NCBI RefSeq assembly: GCF_050003625.1
Contig: NC_134397.1
Coordinates: forward strand, 153,346,691-153,410,690
DNA length: 64,000 nucleotides
Direction of reading: 5' to 3'
Origin: Haematobia irritans
Taxonomy: Eukaryota > Arthropoda > Insecta > Diptera > Muscidae
Below, piece by piece: positions 38,041 to 47,946 of the stretch. The number at the start of each line of letters is the position of its first letter. Within the stretch, counting starts at the first letter, position 1. A model generated the notes under the pieces. That model was given only the letters and a program-made list of their open reading frames with translations, did not search any database and had not been told where the DNA came from. The translations under genes were made by a program, and so were the position numbers.

Positions 38041-38645
38041 ATGAAAATATTTTGTTATATCAAAGAAAAATTTTCGTTGGGTTACTTTTAATGAAATTTT
38101 CTTTGTGTGTAGAACCAAAACTTTGATAATCCTTAAAAAATTATTTAGAAATATTCAAATGGAAAAGCCTATTCCTCCCTCCCAGCCCAGACATTGTTCT
38201 TCCTGAATACTGCTTGTTCCGATTAATGACGCATGAACTGATCAGTCAGGCTCATTCGTACTTATGAGAAAGCCGAAAATTATAGTATACGCAGATTGAG
38301 TTGAAAGGCGAGTCTTTTTTTCGTCACGGTATTCTTATGTTGTTAGAAAGATGTGAAAGATTCTACAAAGTAAGTGATCCTGAGCATATTTACCACAAAC
38401 ACCATATGTTTATCTTTTCTCCTTCTGGGAATTGCGCCAACTTAAAATACGCTGTTTCAGAGAGTGATCGACGGCATAATTTTATTTCGATAGTCGTACA
38501 TGGTGGTGTATACGTGCTATTAATCTTATGACGGACAAACTCATACGCCTACCTGTTCACCAATGGTAACAATTGTTACATCGAATGTTAAAAAAATGAG
38601 ATGTAGTGCACGCTTTGCTCGGTCTATCAGGCGTATCAGGAACTA
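38041..38645. other. host DNA with small repeat scraps
   Basis: A short MITE-like scrap ('caaagaaaaattttcgttgg') lies at 38041-38110. A decayed family C core ('gatcctgagcatatttacca', 'tctccttctgggaatt') lies at about 38370-38465. No gene. Confidence 0.45.
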
Positions 38646-38805
38646 CAGTGAAACCTCTGAAAGGTGGACACCCACAGTCGCCTAAATTTTATCCATATTT
38701 GAGAGGTGTCCAGGCTAATTTTAATGTAGCAAATGTTCCCACACAACTGTCCACGTTTGAGAGGTGTACGGTTTTCAGAGTGTCCGAGTTTGAGAGGTTT
38801 CACTG
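38646..38805. mobile_element. pogo-like MITE (160 bp)
   Basis: It starts CAGTGAAACCTCTGAAAGG and ends TTTGAGAGGTTTCACTG, inverted repeats of about 19 bp, and is flanked by TA on both sides (38644-38645, 38806-38807). A TA duplication with CAGT ends is typical of pogo/Tigger-like elements. A second, decayed copy is at 54842-55012. Confidence 0.8.
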
Positions 38806-38848
38806 TATATTGAACAGGCTAAGGGATAGTCTTTATCTTGAATTGTAT

Positions 38849-39375
38849 TTTATACCATACATAGGATGGGGTATACTAACTTTGTCATTCCGTTTGTAGC
38901 ACATCGAAATATTAGCGAACTAGCGATGTCTGTCCATCCGAGACTTCCGCAGCTTCTTGAAGGAGCAAATTTCATTCGATCCATTTAAAATTTGGTACAT
39001 GATGTAAGTATATGACCTCTAACAATCATTCATGGTTCACAATTACATATAGCCCCTATATAAAGATCCCCGATCATGGCCGTATATAGCAAAAAAATTT
39101 GATCCGGTTGAAATTTGGCCTTCTGATTACCATGGATACATTGGTTTTTATATGGTTCATAATTATTTATAGTCTCCTATTTATAAGGCAATCAAGATCA
39201 TGTAACTTACTTGCAATTTAGAAGACAATGTTAAGAAAAGTGTAAGACACTTGTCATCTGCAACTCTTACCACAGCCCAAATAATTCGATTGTAGATAAC
39301 AGTGTATAGTAGAACTTTACGCAATCCATGGTGTACGGTACATATGATTAGGCCTGAACGAATTATGGTGGGGTT
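38849..39375 (+). mobile_element. Family A element, copy A9 (decayed)
   Basis: Hairpin 'tataccatacataggatggg' and core, then strongly diverged monomers without GGAC repeats. The right arm 'gtaagacacttgtcatctgc' and 'caatccatggtgtacggtac' is recognisable. The oldest-looking A copy. Confidence 0.5.
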
Positions 39376-39854
39376 TAATCAGATCTTTAACCATTAAATT
39401 GTAATGCGGTGTTGAGTTCGGTGAGTTCCAGCTTGGTACCATGAAATAACTCCCAAAAAATTTGTGTATTAAATACATTATTTCTTAATTTTTGTTCATA
39501 ACAATTTCAACTTCTAACTCATGCAGTAGTATATTTATTTGGGAATAATATAATTGTAAACAATTTTTGATTGAAGTACGGCAATGTGGACAATCGTGCA
39601 TATCCAATCCCTTTGTACTATATCAGTCAGGAGTCGTTGTTGTAACAGTTTTTAATGTAGTTTCGTCCATTTTGTTCTATGCTTAGGTAGTTCAATTAGT
39701 AGCCCAGATCAAGGATGGGGTGTGTCAAGTGTGATCTGGTGGTGAGACGGGTAGGCTTAGCTGGACAAGCGAAAAGGTGACAAGTGCCATGTGGCCCTCG
39801 ACACACGTCAGCTACGCTGCTATCTATCACTGATAAGTAGGAATTGAGACGGCT

Positions 39855-40502
39855 TCACTTGGGAGGGAGGTATCTCTCCTCCGGTGCTATCGGCGGTGAT
39901 TCGAGAACAGGATTAACCTTATAGCTTCTCACCGCTTCAGCTACAGTATCCTCATGAATCCTATTCAGACCTGTCTGGTATGCTGCTTTATCTAGAGGCT
40001 CTCTTTTATAACGCTGGATCTCGCGCTCTAGAAGGTGAAGATCAACCCTTACATTCCTGAGTGGAGGTTGTCTATCTACAAGATGGTGATTTGGATGACA
40101 GCTTCGATAGCAACCCAAGAGGTACTGCTTTGACAACATGTAATTGTGTCGACGCACTGGAATGATCTTGGTCTCTGCATAAAGGTGATCTAGGTGATCG
40201 TGCGCAGCGTTCTGACAGGACTGTATGTTATTCCACTGCATGTCGCTCGTTTGAGGTGTCCACATTGGCTCTGCATAGTTTACCACTGACCGACCAATTG
40301 CCTTATATGTAGTCAACAAGATTTCTTTGTCCGCACCCCACGTGCTGCTGGCAAGCGACTTGAGGACCTTGTTTCTACCGCGGAGCTTATCACAAATTGC
40401 AGTGGCATGGGCGGACGACTTAAAAAGGCTTTCGAATGTGACCCCTAGAATCTTGTGGTAATTTATGGTCGGAACTATTTCGCCGTCAACTCTGACATTC
40501 AA
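39855..40502 (-). pseudogene. LINE1 reverse transcriptase, C-terminal part
   Basis: 215 residues beginning 'MNVRVDGEIVPTINYHKILG' (the 'hKxLGVxFD' block after the RT palm) and including 'LLTTYKAIGRSVVNYAEPMW', the thumb/maturase-like block of non-LTR reverse transcriptases. It ends 'APEERYLPPK'. No catalytic residues are in this piece. Confidence 0.8.
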
Positions 40503-40911
40503 CTGACTGCGTACTTCCGCCGTCCATGTAGTGAATAGTGTGGCTGATGATGAGAGATATCCTCAAATTTCTTGCGGCTTGGGCTGATTGAGTCCCATAT
40601 TATTGTGTGCTGAAATGCATACAAGGCTGTCGTCGTGCTATGGTACCTTACGGAATTCATGTTGATGGTGGCCAGGTGGAAAATTCTCCACAAGGCTGGG
40701 GAGGAGTAGTGCCTCAAGTGTCTTGGCTACTGGCGAGAGAAGGGATATCGGTCTGTACGATTCACCTTTACTCGAATCTTGCCTGGCTTCAGTATTGGAA
40801 TCACCCTACTCATCTTCCAGACATCGGGTATAATGAGTGATTCCAAGGACAAATTGAGGAGTCTGGTCAGGTACTCAACTCCTAGTATTCCCAGATGCTT
40901 CAGCATTAGCA

Positions 40912-41261
40912 TTAGGTTAGGTTAGGTTAGGTGGCAGCCCGATGTATCAGGCTCACTTAGACTATTCAGTCCATTGTGATACCGCATTGGTGAACTTCTC
41001 TCTTATCACTGAGTGCTGCCCGATTTCTGTTAAGCTCAATGACAAGATACCTCCTTTTCATAGCCGAGTCCGAACGGCGTTCCACATTGCAGTGAAACCA
41101 TTTAGAGAAGTTTTGAAACCCTCAGAAATGTCACCAGCATTTCTGAGGTGGGATAATCCACCGCTGAAAAACTTTTTGGTATTCGGTCGAAGCAGGAAGC
41201 GAACCCACAACCTTGTGTATGCAAGGCGGGCATGCTAACCATTGCACCACGGTGGCTCCCA
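40912..41261 (-). mobile_element. tRNA-derived SINE, full length, with TSD
   Basis: On the - strand: a tRNA-like head (GAGCCACCGTGGTGCAATGG, A box; 'GTTGTGGGTTCGCTTCC', B box), a body of about 170 bp ('ttctgagggtttcaaaactt', 'gaacgccgttcggactcgg'), then a 3' tail shared with LINE2 ('atggactgaatagtctaagt', 'gggctgccac') and four exact TTAGG/CCTAA units (40912-40931). The 7-bp sequence TAGCATT flanks it (40907-40913 and 41262-41268). Removing the SINE plus one TSD copy restores the LINE1 frame GISML-MLKHLG. Confidence 0.85.
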
Positions 41262-41729
41262 TAGCATTGAAATTCCGCCGGTGCCCAGCGCCTTGGATGG
41301 TTTCGCGCTGTTGATGACATTGGTAACATCGGCTGTGGTAAATTGTCGTGTGTCATCGGCTCGGAGACCACGTATGCGACGAGTGGCTCTCCTTTTCGCT
41401 CTATCACTCTCGGAAAGCTCGACAAACTGTCGGTTGAAGTATCTAACGCATCTCTTTGGATCAGTCACGTCGCCAAAGGCGACTGAAATCCCATCATCCC
41501 TCGTAGCGGGGTTCGAGAGGGCTTTCAATGTTGACCACAATTTACCTGTTCCTGTGCCTAGGTTAGATTGCTTTAGGTGCTCTAACCATGTGTTCCGCTT
41601 GTGCTCGTCGACTATCTTACTAATCTCTAGATTCAGTTCCTTGATTCTACGGTCAACAGCGTTAGCACGACGGCGTTCATCACACTTGTCTGCGAGGCCC
41701 GCCGCTTCGGCTGGGAAGTTGGGCCTCAC
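41235..41729 (-). pseudogene. LINE1 linker and reverse transcriptase N-terminus
   Basis: Residues 'KLWSTLKALSNPATR' and 'GISVAFGDVTDPKRCVRYFN' are typical of the region between endonuclease and RT in Jockey/CR1-type elements. 'SAKPSKALGTGGISML' is RT block 1. The frame then runs into the inserted SINE. Confidence 0.8.
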
Positions 41730-42056
41730 TTGGGCAATTTGACCAGGGGGTATGAAGCGACCGGCTGCTGCGGAGGGTCAGTTAATGATGAGAATTATGG
41801 GGAGGTGGTCTGATCCCAAGGCGACGCTAAAGATAAATCTGGCTAACTTCAGCAATCACTCATAATTCTCGTGGGGGCCTCTTCGTTCACCGTGCAAAAA
41901 GTGGAGTCATCTATCTGCTCTGCCAAAGCTATGTCTCTCTGGTCATTACCTAGGAGAGAATGCCAAAGTTAATGGTGAGCATTAAAGTCTCCTAGCACCA
42001 ATCTGTTATGCCCGCACAACATCCACTCAATACTTGGGCTATAACCTTGAGCACAG

Positions 42057-42242
42057 CTACCAACCAGCGGTATATACGAGGTGGATCAGGTTTCGGCAGA
42101 CTGAACAGTACCGTGGTCCGGGGTTTTCCTCTATGCCGGCTCGGACCAATAGCAAACGGAGAAGGCTCCCCGGGATGCACCTTCTCCAACACAAAAATAA
42201 AATAGGCAGCCGCTGGCCAATGGGTGGGATCCAACGGGTCAA
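42057..42242 (-). pseudogene. LINE1 N-terminal fragment with 2A-like motif
   Basis: 'LLLVRAGIEENPGP' (about 42114-42155) followed by 'RYCSVCRN'. The G-I-E-x-N-P-G-P octet matches the ribosome-skipping 2A consensus (D/G-V/I-E-x-N-P-G-P), known from some non-LTR retrotransposons just before a Cys-rich finger. The upstream Asp of the consensus is Ala-Gly here, so activity is uncertain. Confidence 0.7.
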
Positions 42243-42310
42243 TCCGGTACGAAGAACCGCATGTCGTATGATTGTGACCAGGTGAAATGTGACGGCGACA
42301 ATACTAGAGC

Positions 42311-42413
42311 ACTAGCAACTAAGTAATCAATCATGGTTGACATTTTTTACTTTTGCTCAGTAATTGTCATTCGACTTTTTGAAATTTTGACCATTTGTAA
42401 CAATTATTATTTT
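42311..42413. other. short non-coding spacer
   Basis: No feature seen. Confidence 0.5.
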
Positions 42414-43921
42414 TATACCCTTCACCTGTGCTACAGGGGATAATAAGTTAGTGCATATGTTTGCCAGAAGGAGACGAGATAGACACATGGTGTCTTTGGC
42501 AAAAATGCTCAGGGTGGGCTCCTGAGTCGATATAGCCATGTCCGTCTGTCCGTCTGTCCGTGAACACATTTTTGTAATCAAAGTCTAGGTCGCAGTTTTA
42601 GTCTAATCGACTTCAAATTTGGCACAAGTATGTGTTTTGGCTCAGAATAGACCCCTATTGATTTTGGAAGAAATCGGTTCAGATTTAGATATAGCTCCCA
42701 TATATATATTTCGCCCGATATGGACTTTTATGGCCCCAGAAGTCAGAGTTTTACCCTAATTTGCTTAAAATTTTGCACAAGAAGAACAATTAGTACTATA
42801 GTCAAGTGTGCCAAATTTTATTGAAATCGGTTCAGATTTAGATATAGCTCCCATATATCCTTTCGCCCGATATGGACTAATACCGTTCCACAAGCCAGAG
42901 TTTTACCCCAATTTGGTTGAAATTTTGCACTAGGAGTACAACTAGTAGTGTAGTCGAGTGCGCCAAATTTTATTGAAATCGGTTCAGATTTAGATATAGC
43001 TCCCATATATAGCTTTCGCCCGATTTACACTCATATGACCACAGTGGCCAATCTTTTACTCCGATATGATTGAAATTTTGCACAGGGAGTAGAATTAGCA
43101 TTATAGCCATGCGTGCCAAATTTGGTTGAAATCGGTTCCGATTTAGATAAATCTCCCATATATAGCTTTCGCCCGATTTACACTCATATGACCACAGAGG
43201 TCAATCTTTTACTCCGATTTAGTTGAAATTTTGCACAGGGAGTAGAATTAGCATTTTAGCTATGCGTGCCCAATTTGGTTGAAATCGGTTCAGATTTAGA
43301 TATAGCTCCCATATATAGCTTTCGCCCGATTTACACTCATATGACCACAGAGGCCAAATTTTAACTCCGATTTAGTTGAAATTTTGCACAGGGAGTAGAA
43401 TTAGCATTGTAGCTATGCGTGCCAGATTTGGTTGAAGTCGGTTCAGATTTAGATATAGCTCCCATATATATGTTTTTCTGATTTCGACAAAAATGGTCAA
43501 AATACCAACATATTCCTTGTAAAATCGCCACTGCTTAGCCGAAAAGATGTAAAAATGACTCAAGTTTCCCTAAACTTTTAATACACATATATCGAGCGAT
43601 AAATCATAAATAAACTTTTGCGAAGTTTCCTTAAAATTGCTTCAGATTTAAATGTTTCACATATTTTTTTTTTACTAATATTGTGTCCCACACTAGTGCA
43701 TTATCCAACTTAAATTTTGCGTCTATAGATTTTGTGACATAGAAGTCTATCAAATTCTGTCCAGATCGAGTGATATTTAAATGTATGTATTTGGGACAAA
43801 CCTTTATATATAGCCCCAAACACATTTGACGGATGTGATATGGTATCGGAAATTTAGATCTACAAAGTGGTGCAGGGTATAATATAATCGGCCCCGCCCG
43901 ACTTTAGACTTTCCTTGCTTG
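42414..43921 (+). mobile_element. Family C element, copy C3 (complete)
   Basis: Terminal hairpin TATACCCTTCACC...TACAGGGGATA, core with 'gtctgtccgtctgtccgt', 153-bp array (about 42640-43470), right arm, the GC palindrome 'tcggccccgcccgac', and 'ccttgcttg'. 'ctttcgccc' recurs at 42860, 43013, 43166 and 43319, exactly 153 bp apart. Confidence 0.75.
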
Positions 43922-44171
43922 TTTTTTACTAGCATTATGTTCCACCCTAGTGCATTAGCCGACTTAAATTTTGAGTCTATAGATTTTGTAGAAGTCTATC
44001 AAATTCTGTCCAGATCGAGTGATATTTAAATGTATGTATTTGGGACAAACCTTTATATATAGCCCCCAACACATTTGACGGATGTGATATGGTATCGAAA
44101 ATTTAGATCTACAAAGTGGTGCAGGGTATAATATAGTCGGCCCCGCCCGACTTTAGACTTTTCTTACTTGT
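43922..44171 (+). repeat. tandem duplication of the C3 right end (about 250 bp)
   Basis: After the first 'cttgttttttac' terminus the right arm is repeated from 'tagcattatgttccacccta' to a second 'ttacttg', with few differences from 43680-43921. Confidence 0.85.
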
Positions 44172-45872
44172 TTTTTTAATTTAAAATGGGCGTTTTTAAT
44201 TTGCACCACCACTGTTCAAAATCATCCCCAGCAATATTTATAATTTCGAGATCGTTGTCTGTTGCCTTTATTCCGGTTGGCCATAGGCCGTTTTGATGTT
44301 CATTTCGTTTCGATTTTTTCTGTGCCATTTGGGCCATTTATGAAATGTTGCTGGATATTCTTTCGTTTTTGTTGCAATTGTTGTTGTTTTTATGGTGTTT
44401 ATTAATTCATACATTCCCATATGAAAAGAAAACACTAACAAAACAAGAGCACAAAAATATTTTACATATTTTTTTGTTTTTGTCAGTTTTTAATGTTATA
44501 GTGGCCATGGTGGTGCTGGGGATGTTGGGTAAACTATGTGGGGACTGAAACTAATTCGCATAGCTGGATACCCATGAACTTTGGGTGAGAACAATTGCAA
44601 AGAATGCCCTAAAACCATTAAATGCGCCTTAAGGTATGCAACAATGTAATTAAGTGCCTCACCGTAGGCAAACAAATTACATTGGAAGGGCGTTTCAAAA
44701 CCATTATTCTTACAGGCAGGAAAAAGAAAACGAAATAATTCTTGGCAGCCATTTAGTTTATTGTAATATATAAAATCAAACATTTAAGGAACAATTAGTT
44801 CATTTAGGAATGTAGTATAAACGGCAATGGCAATGCTATAAATAAAAGATGTCAGGTGGGTACTCTAGATTCATGTATTCCATTACGTGTTAGAAATGGT
44901 CTAAGGTATAGTGAATTTGTTTTTTTTTTTAATTTTATAAAAAAACAACCAAAAAGGTTTAACCCCATCAATACTATACACACACAATTAAATTCGCTTT
45001 GACTATTCGCTAGTTTTTCGTATGCAAACAAAAAGCACAATACACCAATTTTAAAACCACTGCAAAGTTTTTAGATTTTGAAGCCACCTTTTGTGATAAA
45101 ATGGGGTTTACCAAACAATAGCGGTAAACCTCCTCAATGGGTTCTGGAACGTTCAATCAATTTCGTGTTGTCCACTTTAAATGACATGCCCACATGCGTT
45201 TCTCTCGCTCTCTGTCCTAGTTGGAAAATAAAGTTTGAGCCACATGCCAGGGGTACTTTTTGTTTAGTTCCCAGTTCATATATTTTCAGGCAGTTCCATT
45301 GCCATTGTATTTATTCATTTATGCATGAGAAACGTGCTACTGCAATAATATTGATCTACCTCCATTTCGTAGCAAAACTTTGGAAAACAGTAAAAAAATC
45401 CAAAAAAGAAAAAAAAAACTGATATTGGTTCAAAAACTATCCAAGCATTCGCAATTACTTGCTGTTATTCAGGGGTGTAAAACGATGGCGCCAAATGGAA
45501 AATCAATGGGTATTGGACATCGAATAAAATAATATTTTCTTAGTACTTACACAGTTTTAGTTGAATCGAATGGAGTGAAATGAAATGGAATCGAAACGAT
45601 AACCAGTAGAAAGAGTCGAAATAAATATAAATAAATTTCACATTTGACGCCAATTGCAAATAGCATTTTAGAGGTCTAAAAGAAATTTAGACCAATTAGC
45701 TCATACTGTCAATTAATTAAATTTTGACATAAATCTTCATAACAATATGAACAGACACCAAAAATTTTCAACATATACATATATTTATAAAACACAAACT
45801 TTTTAACAAAATAATTCGGCTTTAAGAAGTAAAATCCTAGTATCGGGCTACATTGGTGTTATCAATCAAAAA
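44172..45872. other. non-coding host intron DNA
   Basis: Includes a GTT-rich stretch near 44370-44395. Frames of up to 114 codons exist but show no family motif, no splice context and A-rich ends. I see no gene. Confidence 0.5.
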
Positions 45873-45940
45873 AGAAAAGTCTAAAGTCAGGCGGGGTCGA
45901 CAATATTATACCCTGCACCACTTTGTAGATTTTCGTTTTC
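45873..45940 (-). mobile_element. Family C end fragment
   Basis: 'aagtctaaagtcaggcgggg' followed by 'tataccctgcaccactttg': the palindromic end only. Confidence 0.6.
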
Positions 45941-46032
45941 GGAAAAATAATAAAACATTTCGCTTGAAGAAACATTTTTTATACCCTCCACCATAGGATG
46001 GGGGTATATTAACTTTGTCATTCCGTTTGTAA

Positions 46033-47027
46033 ATTTTCTATAGAATTAAAATTTTGACAAAATTTTCTATAAAAATAAAATTTTGACAAAATTTTCTATA
46101 GAAAAAAAATTTTGACAAAATTTTCTATAGAAATAAAATTTGGACAAAATTTTCCATAGAAATAAAATTTGGACAAAATTTTCTTTAGAAATAAAATTTG
46201 GAACTAATTTTCTATAGAAATAAAATTTGTATCTAATTATACAATTATTTTTCGAGCTTTATGGACAGATATAGATTAAGGAACATGGTTAATAGAGCCA
46301 TTGAAAAGAAAACGCCAGATACAAATCTATACACGCCTGGACTGTACATGTTTCGGTTCGGGCGAATGAACCTTTCCACAGCCTTTAGTATAGATCTGGC
46401 TGGAGAGATAACTCAATTTTGGGCCCTTTATGCTAACTCCTTATGGAGAAAACATTTTGGAATTTTCCTCGTACAAATTGAATCATCTTTTCTCCCACTG
46501 TACATCATCTTTTCATATAACTTACAAGTCCCTTAATCTTATTTTTATTTCGTTTTGTTACATAGTAATGCAACAACACGAAATTTATTTTTAGAAAGCT
46601 AATTTGTTAGAGTTCACCTAAGTGGTGAACAGTCAAACAATGCTTATTGTTTCTACAGTCAACTACAACAACATGTGACAACTTACAGAAACTGGTTTCC
46701 AGGATACAACAACAATTCTAACGCGTACATTAGTCGTGTTTTTCCTAGTTTTACGACGGTCTCATCGTTGCTTATTATATTTCATATTAGCCTGATACCG
46801 AAACAGGCAATTGACGTCCAAATGCATTATATCTAATTATACAATTATTTTTCGAGCTTTATGGACAGATATAGATTAAGGAACATGATTCATAGAGCCT
46901 TTGAAAAGAAAACGCCAGATACAAATCTATACACGCCTGGACTGTACATGTTTCGGTTCGGGCGAATGAACCTTTCCACAGCCTATAGTAAAGATTTGGC
47001 TGGGAGAGATAACTCAATTTTGTTTAA
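46033..47027. mobile_element. insert in A10 with ~195-bp direct repeats
   Basis: It opens with about seven 29-bp monomers in the opposite orientation (46033-46226). Two direct repeats follow, 46228-46422 and 46829-47021 (about 95 percent identical, starting 'tatctaattatacaattatt'), with 406 bp of unique sequence between them. A frame at 46261-46536 crosses the first repeat but shows no motif. It could be a short LTR-like element, or a duplication with an insertion. Confidence 0.6.
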
Positions 47028-47946
47028 CACCAAATAAAGTATATATATTCTGGGTTGTGGTGAAATTCTGAGTCGTTCTAAGCTTGTTCGTCTGTTGAAA
47101 TCACGCTAACTTCCGAACGAAACAAGCTATCGACTTGATACTTGACATAAGTAGTTGTTATTGATGCAGGTTGGATGGTATTGCAAATGGGTCATATTGG
47201 ACCATTTTTACGTATAGCCCCTATCCTAGATTTGACTTGCAGAACCTATTACAGAAGCAAATTTCATCGGATCCGGTTGAAATTTGGTACGTGCTGTTAG
47301 TATATGATCTCTAACAACCATGCAAAAATTGGTCTACATCGGTCCATAATTATATAGCCCCCATATAAACCGATCCCCAGATTTGATTTGCGGAGCCTCT
47401 TAGTGAAGCAAATTTTATACGATCCGGTTGAAATTTGGTACGTGGTGTACGGTCTATAACAACCATGCAAAAATTGGTCCATATCGGTCCATAATTATAT
47501 ATAGCCCCTATATAAACCGATCCCCAGATTTGACCTCCTGAGCCCCTTGGAAGAGCAAACTGCACCCGATCCGGTTGAAATTTGGTATGTGGTCTCTACA
47601 ACCATGCAAAAATTGGTCCATATCGGTCCATAAGTATATATAGCCCCCATATAAACCCATCCGCAGATTTGATTTGCGCAGCCTCTTAGAGAATCAAATT
47701 TCATCCGATCCGGTTGAAATTTGGTATGTATTGTTAGTATATGTTCTCCAATATGGTACGTGGTGTTAGTATATGGTCTCTAACAACCATGTTAAAATTG
47801 GTCCATATAATATCGATACCCAAACTTGACATCCGAAACCTCTTGGAGGAGCAAAATTCATCCGATTCGGTTGAAATTTGGTACATTAAGCTAGTATATG
47901 ACCGCTAACAACCATGCCAAAATTGGTCCATATCGGTCTATAGTTT

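Larger units (their letters stand above)
39640..42310 (-). mobile_element. LINE1: non-LTR retrotransposon, internally deleted, with SINE insertion
   Basis: On the - strand, frames in order: a 5' part with a 2A-like motif and a Cys-pair segment (about 42240-42060), a linker domain 'RPNFPAEAAGLADKCDERRR' onward (41729-41270), the start of reverse transcriptase 'ALGTGGISML', a SINE insertion (40912-41261), then RT 'LKHLGILGVEYLTRLLNLSL' and 'DVWKMSRVIPILKPGK'. After 'STTTALYAFQHTI' the palm with the catalytic Asp pair is missing, and sequence resumes at 'VDGEIVPTINYHKILGVTFE' to the C-terminus near 39855. It is an APE-type element of the broad CR1/Jockey assemblage, clade uncertain. Dead copy. 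Confidence 0.8.

Noticed and set aside
40912..40931. True telomeric DNA
   Set aside because: Only four TTAGG units, at the 3' end of a SINE inside another element. They are a retrotransposon tail.
41242..41742. 166-codon frame on +
   Set aside because: Antisense of the LINE1 linker region, which has clear non-LTR retrotransposon motifs on -.
45078..45422. 114-codon frame on +
   Set aside because: No family motif, Lys/Asn-rich tail from A-rich DNA, no splice or codon evidence.
46261..46536. 91-codon frame considered as a gene
   Set aside because: It starts in one copy of a direct repeat, is not maintained in the second copy, and has no recognisable domain.
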